The notes below the pieces were generated by a model. It did not search any database, had not been told where the DNA came from, and saw only the letters and a list, made by a program, of their open reading frames with translations. Made by a program: the position numbers and the translations under genes. Below, one piece after another: positions 35,717-44,929 of a stretch of 64,000 nucleotides of DNA (position 1 is the stretch's first letter; each line of letters opens with the position of its first letter). Location of the stretch: NCBI GenBank assembly GCA_022447545.1, contig JAKVBI010000029.1:1-64000 (forward strand), given 5' to 3'. This DNA comes from Myxococcota bacterium. GTDB lineage: Bacteria > Myxococcota_A > UBA9160 > SMWR01.

Positions 35717-37762
35717 CTACCCCACGGCGTAGATGAGCAACAGCGCAACGACGTTGATCAACTTCAGCATCGGGTTGATGGCCGGGCCCGCAGTATCCTT
35801 GTATGGATCCCCAACGGTGTCGCCGGTAACCGCAGCCTTGTGGGCCTCGGACCCCTTCCCCCCGTATTTCCCCATCTCGATGTACTTCTTGGCGTTGTCC
35901 CAAGCCGCTCCACCGGTCGTCATGGACAACGCCACGCATACACCGGCCACGATGGAACCAATGAGAACCCCACCCAAGGCCGCGGGACCCAGAAGGACCC
36001 AAACGAGAATCGGGATGATCACGGGGATCAGGGCAGGAGCAATCATCTGGCGCAGGGCTTCCTGGGTCACGATGTCGACGCAGGCACGGTAATCGGGGCG
36101 TCCCGTTCCCTCCATGATTCCTGGGATCTCACGGAACTGCCGGCGGACCTCTTCAACGACCTTCTTGCCCGCAACACTCACCGCATCCATGGCGAAGGAT
36201 GCGAAGACGAAGGGGATCATTGCCCCGATGAACAGACCCGCCAGGACCGAGGGATTGCTCAAATCGAAATTGGCCTGAATCTGATGGGAAGCGAGATCCT
36301 CGATGTAGGTCGCAAAGAGAACCACGGCGGCGAGCCCCGCCGATGCGATCGCATAGCCCTTGGTCACTGCCTTGGTGGTGTTCCCGAAGGCATCCAGGGG
36401 GTCGGTCACGCCCCGGACTTCATCTCCCAACTCCGCCATTTCAGCGATTCCACCCGCGTTGTCCGTAATCGGACCATAGGCGTCGATCGAAACCACGATT
36501 CCCGCCAGCGAGAGCATCGCCATGGCGGCGATTCCGACCCCATACAGGCCTGCCAGCCAATAGGTGACGATGATGGACAAGACAATCACGATCACCGGGA
36601 CGACCGTGGACTGCATGCCGACAGCAAGTCCGCTGATCACGTTGGTACCGTGCCCACCCTCACTGGCCTGAGCGATCTTGTCGACGTAGCGGGAGCCGTC
36701 ACCGGTGTAGACGTCGGTGATCCACATCATTGCGGCGGTCACCAGGCCACCGACCACGGCGCAGAGCCAAAGCGAGAACCCACCAAGGCTCCTTCCAGTC
36801 GAATCCTGTTCGGGAAGATCGATCGCGAAGCTATTGATCAGGACCAGGAGCACGAGCATCACGATCGTCGCGACCCCAAGGCCCCGATACATCGCAGACA
36901 TTACGGCGGGTTGAGCCCCGGGGGCCGGCTCAGCGATCTTCACCATGGGAATCGCAACCAGGGATCCGATGATTCCGGCAGCGCCGACGGCCATGGGATA
37001 GAGGAATGCATCAGCGCTACCCGGGAAGATGATGTGTGCCAAAAGCATGGAGGCCGCGGCCGTCACACCAAAGGTCTCGAACAGGTCTGCCGCCATACCC
37101 GCGCAGTCGCCGACGTTGTCGCCAACGTTGTCAGCAATCACGGCGGGGTTGCGCGGGTCATCCTCGGGAATATTGGCTTCGACCTTACCTACCAGGTCAG
37201 CACCGACGTCCGCCCCTTTGGTGAAGATTCCTCCTCCCAATCGGGCGAACACAGAGATCAACGAACCGCCGAAAGCCAGGCCGATCAGGGCGTCGGGCTT
37301 GTCATAGCCTGCGGCGTGCATCAGATAAACGAGGCCAGCGAGCGACAGCAAACCCGCGCCGACCACCATGAGACCCGTGACGGCCCCACCCGTGAAGGCC
37401 AGGCTGAAGGCTCCGCTGAAGCCATCCTTTGCGGCCTGGGCGACTCTCAGATTCGCGCGCACGGATACGTTCATGCCCACGAATCCCACCAGCGCACTGG
37501 CCACTGCGCCGACCAGGAAGCCCAGCGCATACCACATGCCCAACAGGAGCAGAATCAATAGGAGGATCGGCCCTCCCACCATCGCCACCGTGCGGTACTG
37601 ACGATTGAGGAATGCAGACGCCCCGTCCGCAATGGCGGAAGCGATCTCGTTGGCCCGGTCGGTGGATTTGGGCGCAGCGAGCACTTTTTGGTAGAGCACG
37701 ACCCCATAGGCCAGGGCCACGATCGAGGCGATGAATGCGAGGACTTCCATGCTTGTCTCCAA
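35717..37762 (-). CDS. hppA: K+-independent proton-pumping membrane pyrophosphatase
   Basis: The 681-residue protein has about 16 spans. The pyrophosphate site is visible in [22 protein letters not shown] (as [14 protein letters not shown]) and [19 protein letters not shown], and near the end [15 protein letters not shown]. It hydrolyses pyrophosphate and pumps protons. The segment [12 protein letters not shown] has Lys and Thr at the two positions that are Ala in K+-dependent enzymes, which indicates the K+-independent H+-pumping class. A GGAGAC ribosome site precedes the ATG. Upstream (37763-38075) is a 313-base noncoding stretch. Confidence 0.95.
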   Translation of the reverse strand: METSMEVLAFIASIVALAYGVVLYQKVLAAPKSTDRANEIASAIADGASAFLNRQYRTVAMVGGPILLLILLLLGMWYALGFLVGAVASALVGFVGMNVSVRANLRVAQAAKDGFSGAFSLAFTGGAVTGLMVVGAGLLSLAGLVYLMHAAGYDKPDALIGLAFGGSLISVFARLGGGIFTKGADVGADLVGKVEANIPEDDPRNPAVIADNVGDNVGDCAGMAADLFETFGVTAAASMLLAHIIFPGSADAFLYPMAVGAAGIIGSLVAIPMVKIAEPAPGAQPAVMSAMYRGLGVATIVMLVLLVLINSFAIDLPEQDSTGRSLGGFSLWLCAVVGGLVTAAMMWITDVYTGDGSRYVDKIAQASEGGHGTNVISGLAVGMQSTVVPVIVIVLSIIVTYWLAGLYGVGIAAMAMLSLAGIVVSIDAYGPITDNAGGIAEMAELGDEVRGVTDPLDAFGNTTKAVTKGYAIASAGLAAVVLFATYIEDLASHQIQANFDLSNPSVLAGLFIGAMIPFVFASFAMDAVSVAGKKVVEEVRRQFREIPGIMEGTGRPDYRACVDIVTQEALRQMIAPALIPVIIPILVWVLLGPAALGGVLIGSIVAGVCVALSMTTGGAAWDNAKKYIEMGKYGGKGSEAHKAAVTGDTVGDPYKDTAGPAINPMLKLINVVALLLIYAVG

Positions 37763-38075
37763 ACAGATACGGGTGACGAATCACCGGGTCTCGACGGCTC
37801 AGATTGGTGGGTCCGCCGATCGACCGGTGACGAGGTGAGTGAGCGGTGACCCCCCCTCGGGGGCACCCCCTCGTAGGCGGAGGGAAGGCTAGACCCCCGC
37901 GCCCGGAAAGTCCAGACCGGTCGGGGAATCCACAAAACCCCGATCTCGTGGGGCTTTTAGAGACCCTGCAGCCTCCAGGGCCGTCCTTCGGCACATCAGG
38001 GGACCGGACCCATGGATCCCAGCGCCCATCCCGGAAAGTTTCAGCCCGCAAATCCACCTGCCGATGGAGGGATGC
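37763..38075 (-). promoter_or_regulatory. Leader/promoter region of hppA with small inverted repeats
   Basis: Just upstream of hppA, GGTGA and TCACC flank a four-base CGAA loop at 37772-37785. Two CGGTGAC copies lie at 37825-37831 and 37844-37850, and a short CCCCC/GGGGG hairpin follows at 37851-37863. They could be regulatory sites for hppA, but I do not recognise a known operator. The right end serves the small lipoprotein gene on the other strand. Confidence 0.3.
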
Positions 38076-38318
38076 ATGAAAATCATCTCGGTCGTTCTCG
38101 CGGGTCTGCTGACGTCGGTCTGGTTATCCGGTTGCGTAATGCCCAGGCGGGGCACTCCTGTTTTCGTGGACGCCCGAGCCGGCAGCTTCTGGTCAGGCAA
38201 GGGGCTTTTGCTCGAGGTTTCGAAAGACGGCCGGAGTTGTCGTGTGACAGTGCGAGACCGGGCGCTGATCGTTCAGGAGTTCTGGGTCGACTGTCAGAGA
38301 GTGCATCCTCGCGGTTGA
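38076..38318 (+). CDS. Small predicted lipoprotein, 80 residues
   Basis: From the ATG at 38076 (GGAGG five bases upstream) the protein begins MKIISVVLAGLLTSVWLSGC, a signal peptide with the lipobox LSGC, and then a basic, Ser/Val-rich soluble part with three more Cys overall (CRVTV, DCQRV) and no recognised domain. An ATG four codons earlier is less likely given the ribosome site. It converges with the glycosyltransferase gene at 38362. Confidence 0.7.
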   Translation: MKIISVVLAGLLTSVWLSGCVMPRRGTPVFVDARAGSFWSGKGLLLEVSKDGRSCRVTVRDRALIVQEFWVDCQRVHPRG

Positions 38319-38361
38319 CCTCACCGATTCGGGCGGGACCCGTTGGACTGGCGTGCTCCCG

Positions 38362-40029
38362 TCAGCGCCTACTGCGCGACAGAACTCTTCCCAGCGCTAC
38401 GACTTCCATGGGATGCGTGCTCACCGCAAAGGGCGTGTAGCCACTGTGGTGGCTGTAGAAACCAGCGCCAGCATCGCCATTGGTGACGCGCAGAGGCAGA
38501 GTTCCGGCGAGTTCGAACCCCCAGACCCGTTCCATCCCGTAGGGGTTCAGAACCGAATAGACATCGATCTGCGATACGTTCCGAGCCGACACCACCCAAT
38601 CACCCACCTCGATGTCAACTTCCCCCAGACCCCTGGGAATGACAGGCTGAAACCCCTCTGCCTCCAGATAGTGCTGAAGCCCCCAGTGGCCCACGAACCA
38701 GCGCGCCCCACCGCGGTCTCCGATTTCCGAAGCGATGCGTCTCGCTGCAGCGCGGTAGTGGTTGGCCTGCTCGGCATCGGCTGAGGCCAGGGCCACCGAG
38801 AACGGCAGGATCAGGGCCACCCACACTGCCACCACCCGGCCCCGAGGCCGCAATGAAGGGTTGCGAAACAACAGCAGCAGCACTGGAGGTGCGGCCAGGA
38901 GCGCATCTGCGGCGTTCACGTGCCAGTTCACCACGGTGGTGAAGACGAGCAGCCCCACCAGCCACAGGCCCAGAAAGCCATCCTCGGGACTCGCGATCCA
39001 CTTACGGGGAGACAAAACGAGGCCCCACAACGTCACGGCACCCGCCAGACCCAAGGCGGCAATCGTCTGTTCTTCCCATTCCAGGGGAATGCGTCGCGGA
39101 GGTTCCCCGTCGGGGAGAACGAATTGGGTGGCTGCAGCCCCCAGCAACAGGGCGACCATGGCCAACTCCAACCCGCGCTGGCTCGGCATCACCGCCCGTG
39201 CCCAGATCAAGATGGGAAAAAGCAGCGCCGCGCCGTAGTAGATCGGCGTGGAGGCCAACTTGTTGAGGAGATGACCGGCAGAAAAGCTCTTATCGGCCAC
39301 GACGTCCATGGCACCCAGAAAATGCACCTCACCATAGAGATGCAGGGTATAGGCCCCCCACGCCGTCCAAACCGCCATGGGTGCGACCGCAAAGGCCACC
39401 CAGGTGGCGAGACGGCGCCGAGAGAGCAGATAGATGCCCGCAGCGAGAAGGGGCAGCACCGAGAACCCGACGTACTTCATCAAGCCGCTGGCTGCCCCTG
39501 CCAGTGCCCCCACCACCAGCCAAGCGCCGCCGCGTGGTTCCTCGCTCCTCAACAAAGCGTAGATGGCCAGCAACATGCAGGAGAGTACGGCAACGTCCAG
39601 CAGAATCGCCGTCGACAGAATGACGAATGCCGGCGTGGCGACCAGCAACGCCGAGGGAGCGAGACCCTGCCCCGTCATGCGACGCGCAATGCCATAGAAA
39701 CTCAGGGCGGCCGTCAGTGGAAAGATCAGTGACGCCAGATGAAGGGTCCACTCGGTGTCCCCGAACAGCACCATGACGGCGGCCAGGTAGTAGGACAACA
39801 ACGGCGGGTTGCGATTGAACCGAGCCACGTCCATGGAGGTCGGATCCCACAGCATGCTGAAACCAAAGGGGTCCAAGGGGACCTGCACGATCTGCCGGGC
39901 CACGGCCACGAAGACGGGGCCGTCAAGCGAGATCGCCGTGTCGAGAAACGGCAACTGTGGAACCAGAGCCAGAGCCACGACCAGTGCAAGGGCGAGCCGT
40001 CCATTCTGTTCCCCGGGCTCCGGCTTCAC
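38362..40029 (-). CDS. GT39-type membrane glycosyltransferase
   Basis: The 555-residue protein has about ten or more spans. After the first span there is an acidic loop (TAISLDGPVFVAVARQI) and RFNRNPPLLSYYLAAVM, the PPLxYY-like motif of PMT/ArnT-type (GT39) enzymes that transfer sugars from polyprenol phosphate. A soluble C-terminal part of about 130 residues follows. Acceptor and sugar are unknown. Its start overlaps the stop of the gene upstream (40026-42065) by four bases. Confidence 0.8.
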   Translation of the reverse strand: MKPEPGEQNGRLALALVVALALVPQLPFLDTAISLDGPVFVAVARQIVQVPLDPFGFSMLWDPTSMDVARFNRNPPLLSYYLAAVMVLFGDTEWTLHLASLIFPLTAALSFYGIARRMTGQGLAPSALLVATPAFVILSTAILLDVAVLSCMLLAIYALLRSEEPRGGAWLVVGALAGAASGLMKYVGFSVLPLLAAGIYLLSRRRLATWVAFAVAPMAVWTAWGAYTLHLYGEVHFLGAMDVVADKSFSAGHLLNKLASTPIYYGAALLFPILIWARAVMPSQRGLELAMVALLLGAAATQFVLPDGEPPRRIPLEWEEQTIAALGLAGAVTLWGLVLSPRKWIASPEDGFLGLWLVGLLVFTTVVNWHVNAADALLAAPPVLLLLFRNPSLRPRGRVVAVWVALILPFSVALASADAEQANHYRAAARRIASEIGDRGGARWFVGHWGLQHYLEAEGFQPVIPRGLGEVDIEVGDWVVSARNVSQIDVYSVLNPYGMERVWGFELAGTLPLRVTNGDAGAGFYSHHSGYTPFAVSTHPMEVVALGRVLSRSRR

Positions 40030-42065
40030 CCCGTTTCTCCCCGTGAGAGTTCATCACAGACCTCGCGGTAGAAGTCGGGAAGGGCCGCGCGAAACGCTCC
40101 TGCATCGGAACCGAGCACGAGAAGCCACCGTCGCCCCACCCCCCATTCGAGCACCTCTCCGGTACCCAGGCCGTAGGGAAATCGACGTGGAGATTGGCAA
40201 GCGTGACGGGCTGCACTCGCCCGCGCTTCCCGCGCGCGGTCGCCCTGCCCCATCCGACGCGCGACTTCCGCTCGTGCAAGCCATGCAGGAACCATCTCGG
40301 GCTCGCTCTCGAGCGCCTCATCGAGATCGAGGCGTGCACCCTCCCAATCCCCCGACGCCGCACGCAACACGGCCCGATTGGCGAGCAATTCGGGCTGACG
40401 TTCCACCGCCAGGGCCCGGTCGAGGCGCTCACGGGCTGCCTCCGGATCTCCAGCCAGTGCCATCGCAACCGCCAACCGACTCTGTCGCAAGGGGTCCCCT
40501 TCCTGAGCAAGGGCCTCGGCTCGTCGATAAAAACGCTCGGCGGTTGCGAACCGCCCCTCGGCCAGTTCAACAGCCGCCAGGTTCTCAAGCCAGGGTACGG
40601 GATAGGGGGCACCCGTGACGAGACGACCATAGATACGACGGGCTCGCTCGTACTCGCCGAACTGATAGAAGACCGCCGCCGCGGCTGGGGAGTCCGCTCG
40701 TCGTGGAAGCAACCAGCCCTCACTGTTCACTGCGGCGGCGACTCCCCCTGCCACCAATGTTGCCGCCACAGCGGCTCCCGCCAGTACTCGCGATCCCCGA
40801 GCACCAGCGAGTTGCTCTACACCACGCACGAGAAACACCGCGTAGGACACAGAAGCCCCCAGAAGATAGGCGGCCTTCGTCGCCGCCCAGGTGGGCGTAT
40901 AGGCGGCGTGGACCGCGTAGGCGGACAAGTTCGCAGCCGCGAGCCACAACACGGGAACGGTCGTCTCCAGACGCTTGCCTCTCCAGACATCGCGCGCGCA
41001 CGCCCCAGCACCCAGCAGCGCCACGAGAGTGGGCACGAGACCCAGCAACAACATCCGAGAACGCCAGCGAAGTTCCCGCTGACGCTCTGCGGGAGAAGCG
41101 GCCACGTCCGATTGGCGGTGGGCATCAGACCAGGTGGTCAAATACGCGCTTGCCCAGACCGAATGCAGGAGTGGCCTGCTCCGCGGCTCGGGCCGCGTGA
41201 AGGTCGCCAGGGGAAAGCTCATGTAATCCGTCAGGTTCCGTTGTCCCGGAGGCTGCTGACTCTCGATGGCGTGGACGGGAGGAAAGTCGCTGCTCTTGCG
41301 AAAGGGGGTCCCAAACTCGGCCAGATTCCGCAGGTAAAACGGCGCACAGAGAACACCCGCCACCCCACAGATCAGCGCCGCACGCGCGACGGGCGACGAC
41401 CCGGGCCCTCGGGCGGCGGGCCCGGACTCGCGCCCCATCCAGTGCGAGCCGATCAGGGATGCAAGGATGGCCAGCAGCGCCAGCAGGCCGCTGAACGCCG
41501 CGAGGAGCGCAAGTCCCAGCAACACACCGGTGGCAACATCTCTCCCCAGGGAACGCCGCAAACCCCCACCACTCCCCACGAACATCACCACGGCAGCCGA
41601 CGACAGCATCACCTCGGTCAATTTGTTGCCCGGCATGGCGCTGACATACAAATGAACGGGTAGAAACGCGATGGCGGCGAATCCCAAGAGCGACAGGCCT
41701 GGGAAACCGGGGGAGGCGATGCGGACGAGTCGGGCTCCCAAAGCTGCGGTCACCAGGCTTGCCAGCCCCCCCCAGAGAGCAGTTCCACGTATCAACGTCT
41801 CGCCGCTGCCCAGGCTCGCGAGTCCCCACCCCAGAACGTAGTGGAGCGGCGGATGAAAATAGGACCAGCCCTGGTCGGCCCAAGGCACGCCTCCAAAGGT
41901 ATCGAGGAACAGCATGTAGGAGACATGTCCCCAGGCGTCGTCTCCCCACAGGGCAGCGCCTCGCAGGGCGTTCCAGACACGCACCCCAACCGCCAGCGCG
42001 ACCACCGCAACCCACGCCACCCCCCATCGAGAATGGCACCGTACAGAACCACGCCTCACAGGCAT
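40026..42065 (-). CDS. GT-C glycosyltransferase with C-terminal TPR region
   Basis: The protein has about 679 residues. An N-terminal polytopic half has WGDDAWGHVSYML in the first loop and FHPPLHYVLGW after it, the acidic and PPLxY motifs of GT-C/GT39 enzymes. The soluble C-terminal half has TPR-like helices (FYQFGEYERARRIYGRL, LAEGRFATAERFYRRAEAL, AGDPEAARERLDRAL). A central stretch, PPGQRNLTDYMSFPLAT followed by LLHSVWASAYLTTWSDAHR, is clearly similar to the gene at 44926-46302, so the two are paralogues. I use the ATG at 42065. It is divergent from the PDZ gene. Confidence 0.75.
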   Translation of the reverse strand: MPVRRGSVRCHSRWGVAWVAVVALAVGVRVWNALRGAALWGDDAWGHVSYMLFLDTFGGVPWADQGWSYFHPPLHYVLGWGLASLGSGETLIRGTALWGGLASLVTAALGARLVRIASPGFPGLSLLGFAAIAFLPVHLYVSAMPGNKLTEVMLSSAAVVMFVGSGGGLRRSLGRDVATGVLLGLALLAAFSGLLALLAILASLIGSHWMGRESGPAARGPGSSPVARAALICGVAGVLCAPFYLRNLAEFGTPFRKSSDFPPVHAIESQQPPGQRNLTDYMSFPLATFTRPEPRSRPLLHSVWASAYLTTWSDAHRQSDVAASPAERQRELRWRSRMLLLGLVPTLVALLGAGACARDVWRGKRLETTVPVLWLAAANLSAYAVHAAYTPTWAATKAAYLLGASVSYAVFLVRGVEQLAGARGSRVLAGAAVAATLVAGGVAAAVNSEGWLLPRRADSPAAAAVFYQFGEYERARRIYGRLVTGAPYPVPWLENLAAVELAEGRFATAERFYRRAEALAQEGDPLRQSRLAVAMALAGDPEAARERLDRALAVERQPELLANRAVLRAASGDWEGARLDLDEALESEPEMVPAWLARAEVARRMGQGDRAREARASAARHACQSPRRFPYGLGTGEVLEWGVGRRWLLVLGSDAGAFRAALPDFYREVCDELSRGETG

Positions 42066-42152
42066 TCCACAGATCTTGCGCCTTGCATTCGTCCCCAAGG
42101 GTATCGCTGTCGCGTTTGATGCGGGAACGATGGTGAGTGATTCTCTTCTTCG

Positions 42153-43019
42153 ATGGTCGTGCCCCGCCCGATTCTGCTGGTTGTGGTGAGCCTCACGCTG
42201 CTCGTGGGACTGGCCTGGGCCATGCGGCCCAACACCCCCACCCAGACCCCGACTCCACTGGGCCCCGAGGCAAACGGGGAGCAGGAAACCAGCAACGACT
42301 GGTCGAGAAGTGTGTCGCAACTCCGCTGGGAGCTCGAAAATGAGCGCCGGGCCCGTCTGGCCCTCGAAGAACAGGTGGGTGCGCTGAAAATGGAGTTGGA
42401 ACTTCTGACGAGTGTAATGCCCCCCCGCATTTTCGATGAGCCCCAACAGGCTTCGCAAACTCCCGCCCCCTCCTCGGCCCAGGAGCCCGGTGCCCTGGAA
42501 GATGAATCCAGTACAGAGGTGCCGTTCGACGAAGCCGAGCTTCTCGAGCACGGAATCTCGATGAGAGAAGTGGCAGCCTTGAGCGAACGCTACGAAACCT
42601 GGCAGATGGACCAGATCTTCCTGAGGGACCAAGCCCGCCGGGAGGGCTGGCTCAATAAGCCCCGCTTCCGACACCAGCTGGCCACCCTGCGAGGAAGTTT
42701 GCGCCAGGAAATGAGCGACAGCGACTATGATTTGATGCTCTACGCCTCGAATCAACCGAATCGGGTAAAACTCGGCCATCTGCTCCACGCCTCCCCAGGG
42801 GCGGAAGCCGGTCTCCAGGACGGCGACCTGGTCCTCAGTTACAACGACACTCAGATCTTCAGTCCTAGAGACCTGCAGAGAGCCATCACCCAGGCACCGG
42901 TCGGAACCTCCTCCCAGGTCCGGGTTTTGAGAAACGGCGAGGAACGCGTGACCTACGTGCCCTCAGGCCCGATTGGGGCCCATCTGAAAGCGATTCGCCG
43001 TTCCCCCTTCGAACCCTAA
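42153..43019 (+). CDS. Membrane-anchored PDZ-domain protein
   Basis: The 288-residue protein has an N-terminal signal-anchor helix (LLVVVSLTLLVGLAWA), a coiled-coil stretch with LRWELENERRARLALEEQV, a Pro/Glu-rich linker and a C-terminal PDZ-like domain: VKLGHLLHASPGAEAGLQDGDLVLSYND, where the GAEAGLQDGDLVL core is the peptide-binding-loop pattern. There is no protease domain, so it is a scaffold or substrate sensor rather than an HtrA enzyme. A GTG a few codons in could also be the start. Confidence 0.72.
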   Translation: MVVPRPILLVVVSLTLLVGLAWAMRPNTPTQTPTPLGPEANGEQETSNDWSRSVSQLRWELENERRARLALEEQVGALKMELELLTSVMPPRIFDEPQQASQTPAPSSAQEPGALEDESSTEVPFDEAELLEHGISMREVAALSERYETWQMDQIFLRDQARREGWLNKPRFRHQLATLRGSLRQEMSDSDYDLMLYASNQPNRVKLGHLLHASPGAEAGLQDGDLVLSYNDTQIFSPRDLQRAITQAPVGTSSQVRVLRNGEERVTYVPSGPIGAHLKAIRRSPFEP

Positions 43020-43080
43020 GGCTGAGGTCGCGGCCACTCCCCTTGCGAAGTAGGCTATGAGCCTCCCCCAGGAGACTCGA

Positions 43081-43797
43081 GTGACCCGCTGTGTAAGCGT
43101 GATTCCGACCTACAATGAGGCGGAGAACCTTCCGGATCTAATCGCCCGGGTCCTCTCACAAGATCCGAGGATCGAGATCCTCTTCGTCGACGATGCCTCC
43201 CCGGATGGCACTGGACGCCTGGCAGACGAGTTCGCCCAACGTGAAGCCCGTGTGCACGTGCTCCACCGTTCGCGCAAGGAGGGCTTGGGACCGGCCTACC
43301 GGGACGGGCTCGCAGAAGCTCTCCGACTGGGCGCCGACTTCGTCATTCAAATGGATGCGGACCTCTCGCACCCACCCGAGTCCCTCCCCACGCTACTGGA
43401 AGAAATCGAACACTGTGATGTGGTGTTGGGTTCGCGTTACCTGAATGGCATCACGGTGGTGAACTGGCCCATCGAACGAATCCTTCTTTCCTACTTTGGG
43501 AACCTCTACGTGCGCAAGGTGACGGGGCTCCCCATCAGCGATACCACGGGAGGGTTCCGGTGTATCCGTCGTTCGTTACTCGAACGTGTGAACTTCGAGC
43601 AAATCCGCTCGAGCGGCTATTCGTTTCAGATCGAGTTGAACTACCGATTCATCAAACAGGGAGCACGCGTTCGAGAAATTCCGTTCTTTTTCATCGACCG
43701 GACTCGAGGCACTTCGAAGTTGACCAAGCGAATCGGACTCGAGGCGCTCTGGGTCGCTTGGTGGCTTCGCATCGCCGACTTCCTGGGTCGACTCTGA
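43081..43797 (+). CDS. Polyprenol-phosphate mannosyltransferase-like (DPM1-type GT2)
   Basis: The protein has about 238 residues. The GT2 core is clear: VIPTYNEAENLPDLI, ILFVDDASPDGT, and VIQMDADLSHPPES, the DxD metal site. GLGPAYRDGL and FQIELNYRFIKQGARVREIP are typical of dolichol/polyprenol-phosphate mannose synthases. It would make a polyprenol-phosphate sugar used by the GT-C enzymes nearby. I prefer the GTG at 43081 because AGGAG lies six bases upstream, over an ATG eight codons earlier. No C-terminal membrane segment is seen. Confidence 0.88.
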   Translation: MTRCVSVIPTYNEAENLPDLIARVLSQDPRIEILFVDDASPDGTGRLADEFAQREARVHVLHRSRKEGLGPAYRDGLAEALRLGADFVIQMDADLSHPPESLPTLLEEIEHCDVVLGSRYLNGITVVNWPIERILLSYFGNLYVRKVTGLPISDTTGGFRCIRRSLLERVNFEQIRSSGYSFQIELNYRFIKQGARVREIPFFFIDRTRGTSKLTKRIGLEALWVAWWLRIADFLGRL

Positions 43798-43801
43798 TTC
43801 C

Positions 43802-44929
43802 GTGGGATCTTCCAACCGCATCCTGATCCTCAACGAAAGGGATCCGCTTCACCCACGCGCTGGCGGTGCCGAGGTCCACCTCGCCGAATTGGCGCCACAT
43901 CTGGCCCATCGAGGCTACGAATTGACACAGTTCGCGTGCTCCTTTCCCGGATCGAGACCAAAGGAAACCCAGGGCGCTTTGCAGGTGCGACGTATCGGCC
44001 CCCTGCCTTTTTACTATGCGCGCGCTGCCTGGCTGTGCGCACAAGAGACCCGACGCGGACGCTACGACCTCGTCATCGAAATCCTCGCCAAGTTTCCCTT
44101 CTACTCCCCCCTCTATTCATCCGCCCCGGTTTTGGCCATCTGCCATCATCTGTTCGGACGCACCGCGTTCCTCCAGATCGCATGGCCCATCGCGACGGCG
44201 GTCTATCTGGCCGAAAAAACGATCCCAACCTTTTACAGGCGCCCCGCTTTCATCGTGGGTTCCGAGAGCACACGCACCGATCTCGTAGAAAGAGGGATCT
44301 CCGGTGACCGGATCCGCCTGATTCCCTATGGCGCACGCCCGACGGCTCCGAGTTCGGGAGTTTTGAAATCGCGGCCCAGTCACCATGCGCGAATCTGCTT
44401 CGTGGGCCGACTCGAGCCCTACAAGCAAGTCGATATCTTGCTAAGAGCAGCGGCACTTCTCGTCGGCCGAATCCCTGATCTCGAGGTCTTCGTGATAGGA
44501 CGTGGTTCCGAGAGAGAACGCCTGGAGCGAATCGCTCAAGAAATTGGCATCGGCGACATCACACGATTTACCGGTTACGTATCCGACGAGGAACGCGACG
44601 CGCTGCTACGAGAAACAAGAGTCTGTGTCTTCCCCTCCGTACGAGAAGGCTGGGGCTTGACGGTGATCGAAGCCAACGCGTGTGGAGTCCCAGTGGTCGC
44701 AACCCACGCACCAGGGCTGCGAGACAGTGTCGTAGATGGAGAGACGGGCTTTCTGGTTGCCGACGGAAACATCGAGGGGTTCGCAGAGCGGATCGCGCAG
44801 CTATTGACCGACGACGCTCTAGCGACGCGCATGAGCACGGCGGCGCAAGATTGGGCAAAACGCTTCGACTGGAAACACGCAGCCGATGCGCTCGACGAAT
44901 CGCTTCAACGACTCAAGGGCGCGATATGA
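43802..44929 (+). CDS. GT4 family glycosyltransferase
   Basis: The 375-residue protein has a GT-B fold. HPRAGGAEVHLAELAPHLA is the N-terminal Gly-rich loop, CFVGRLEPYKQVDILLRA opens the C-terminal domain, and FPSVREGWGLTVIEANACGVPVVAT has the conserved EGWGLTVIEA motif of GT4 enzymes. It would add a sugar to a lipid or glycan on the cytoplasmic side. It starts at a GTG four bases after the DPM1-type gene and ends overlapping the next gene by four bases (ATGA). Confidence 0.9.
   Translation: MGSSNRILILNERDPLHPRAGGAEVHLAELAPHLAHRGYELTQFACSFPGSRPKETQGALQVRRIGPLPFYYARAAWLCAQETRRGRYDLVIEILAKFPFYSPLYSSAPVLAICHHLFGRTAFLQIAWPIATAVYLAEKTIPTFYRRPAFIVGSESTRTDLVERGISGDRIRLIPYGARPTAPSSGVLKSRPSHHARICFVGRLEPYKQVDILLRAAALLVGRIPDLEVFVIGRGSERERLERIAQEIGIGDITRFTGYVSDEERDALLRETRVCVFPSVREGWGLTVIEANACGVPVVATHAPGLRDSVVDGETGFLVADGNIEGFAERIAQLLTDDALATRMSTAAQDWAKRFDWKHAADALDESLQRLKGAI

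Noticed and set aside
35840-37561. Long plus-strand open frame (573 codons) opposite hppA
   Set aside because: It is antisense to a clear pyrophosphatase gene, is rich in His, Asp and Gly with no domain, and follows from high GC in the opposite frame.
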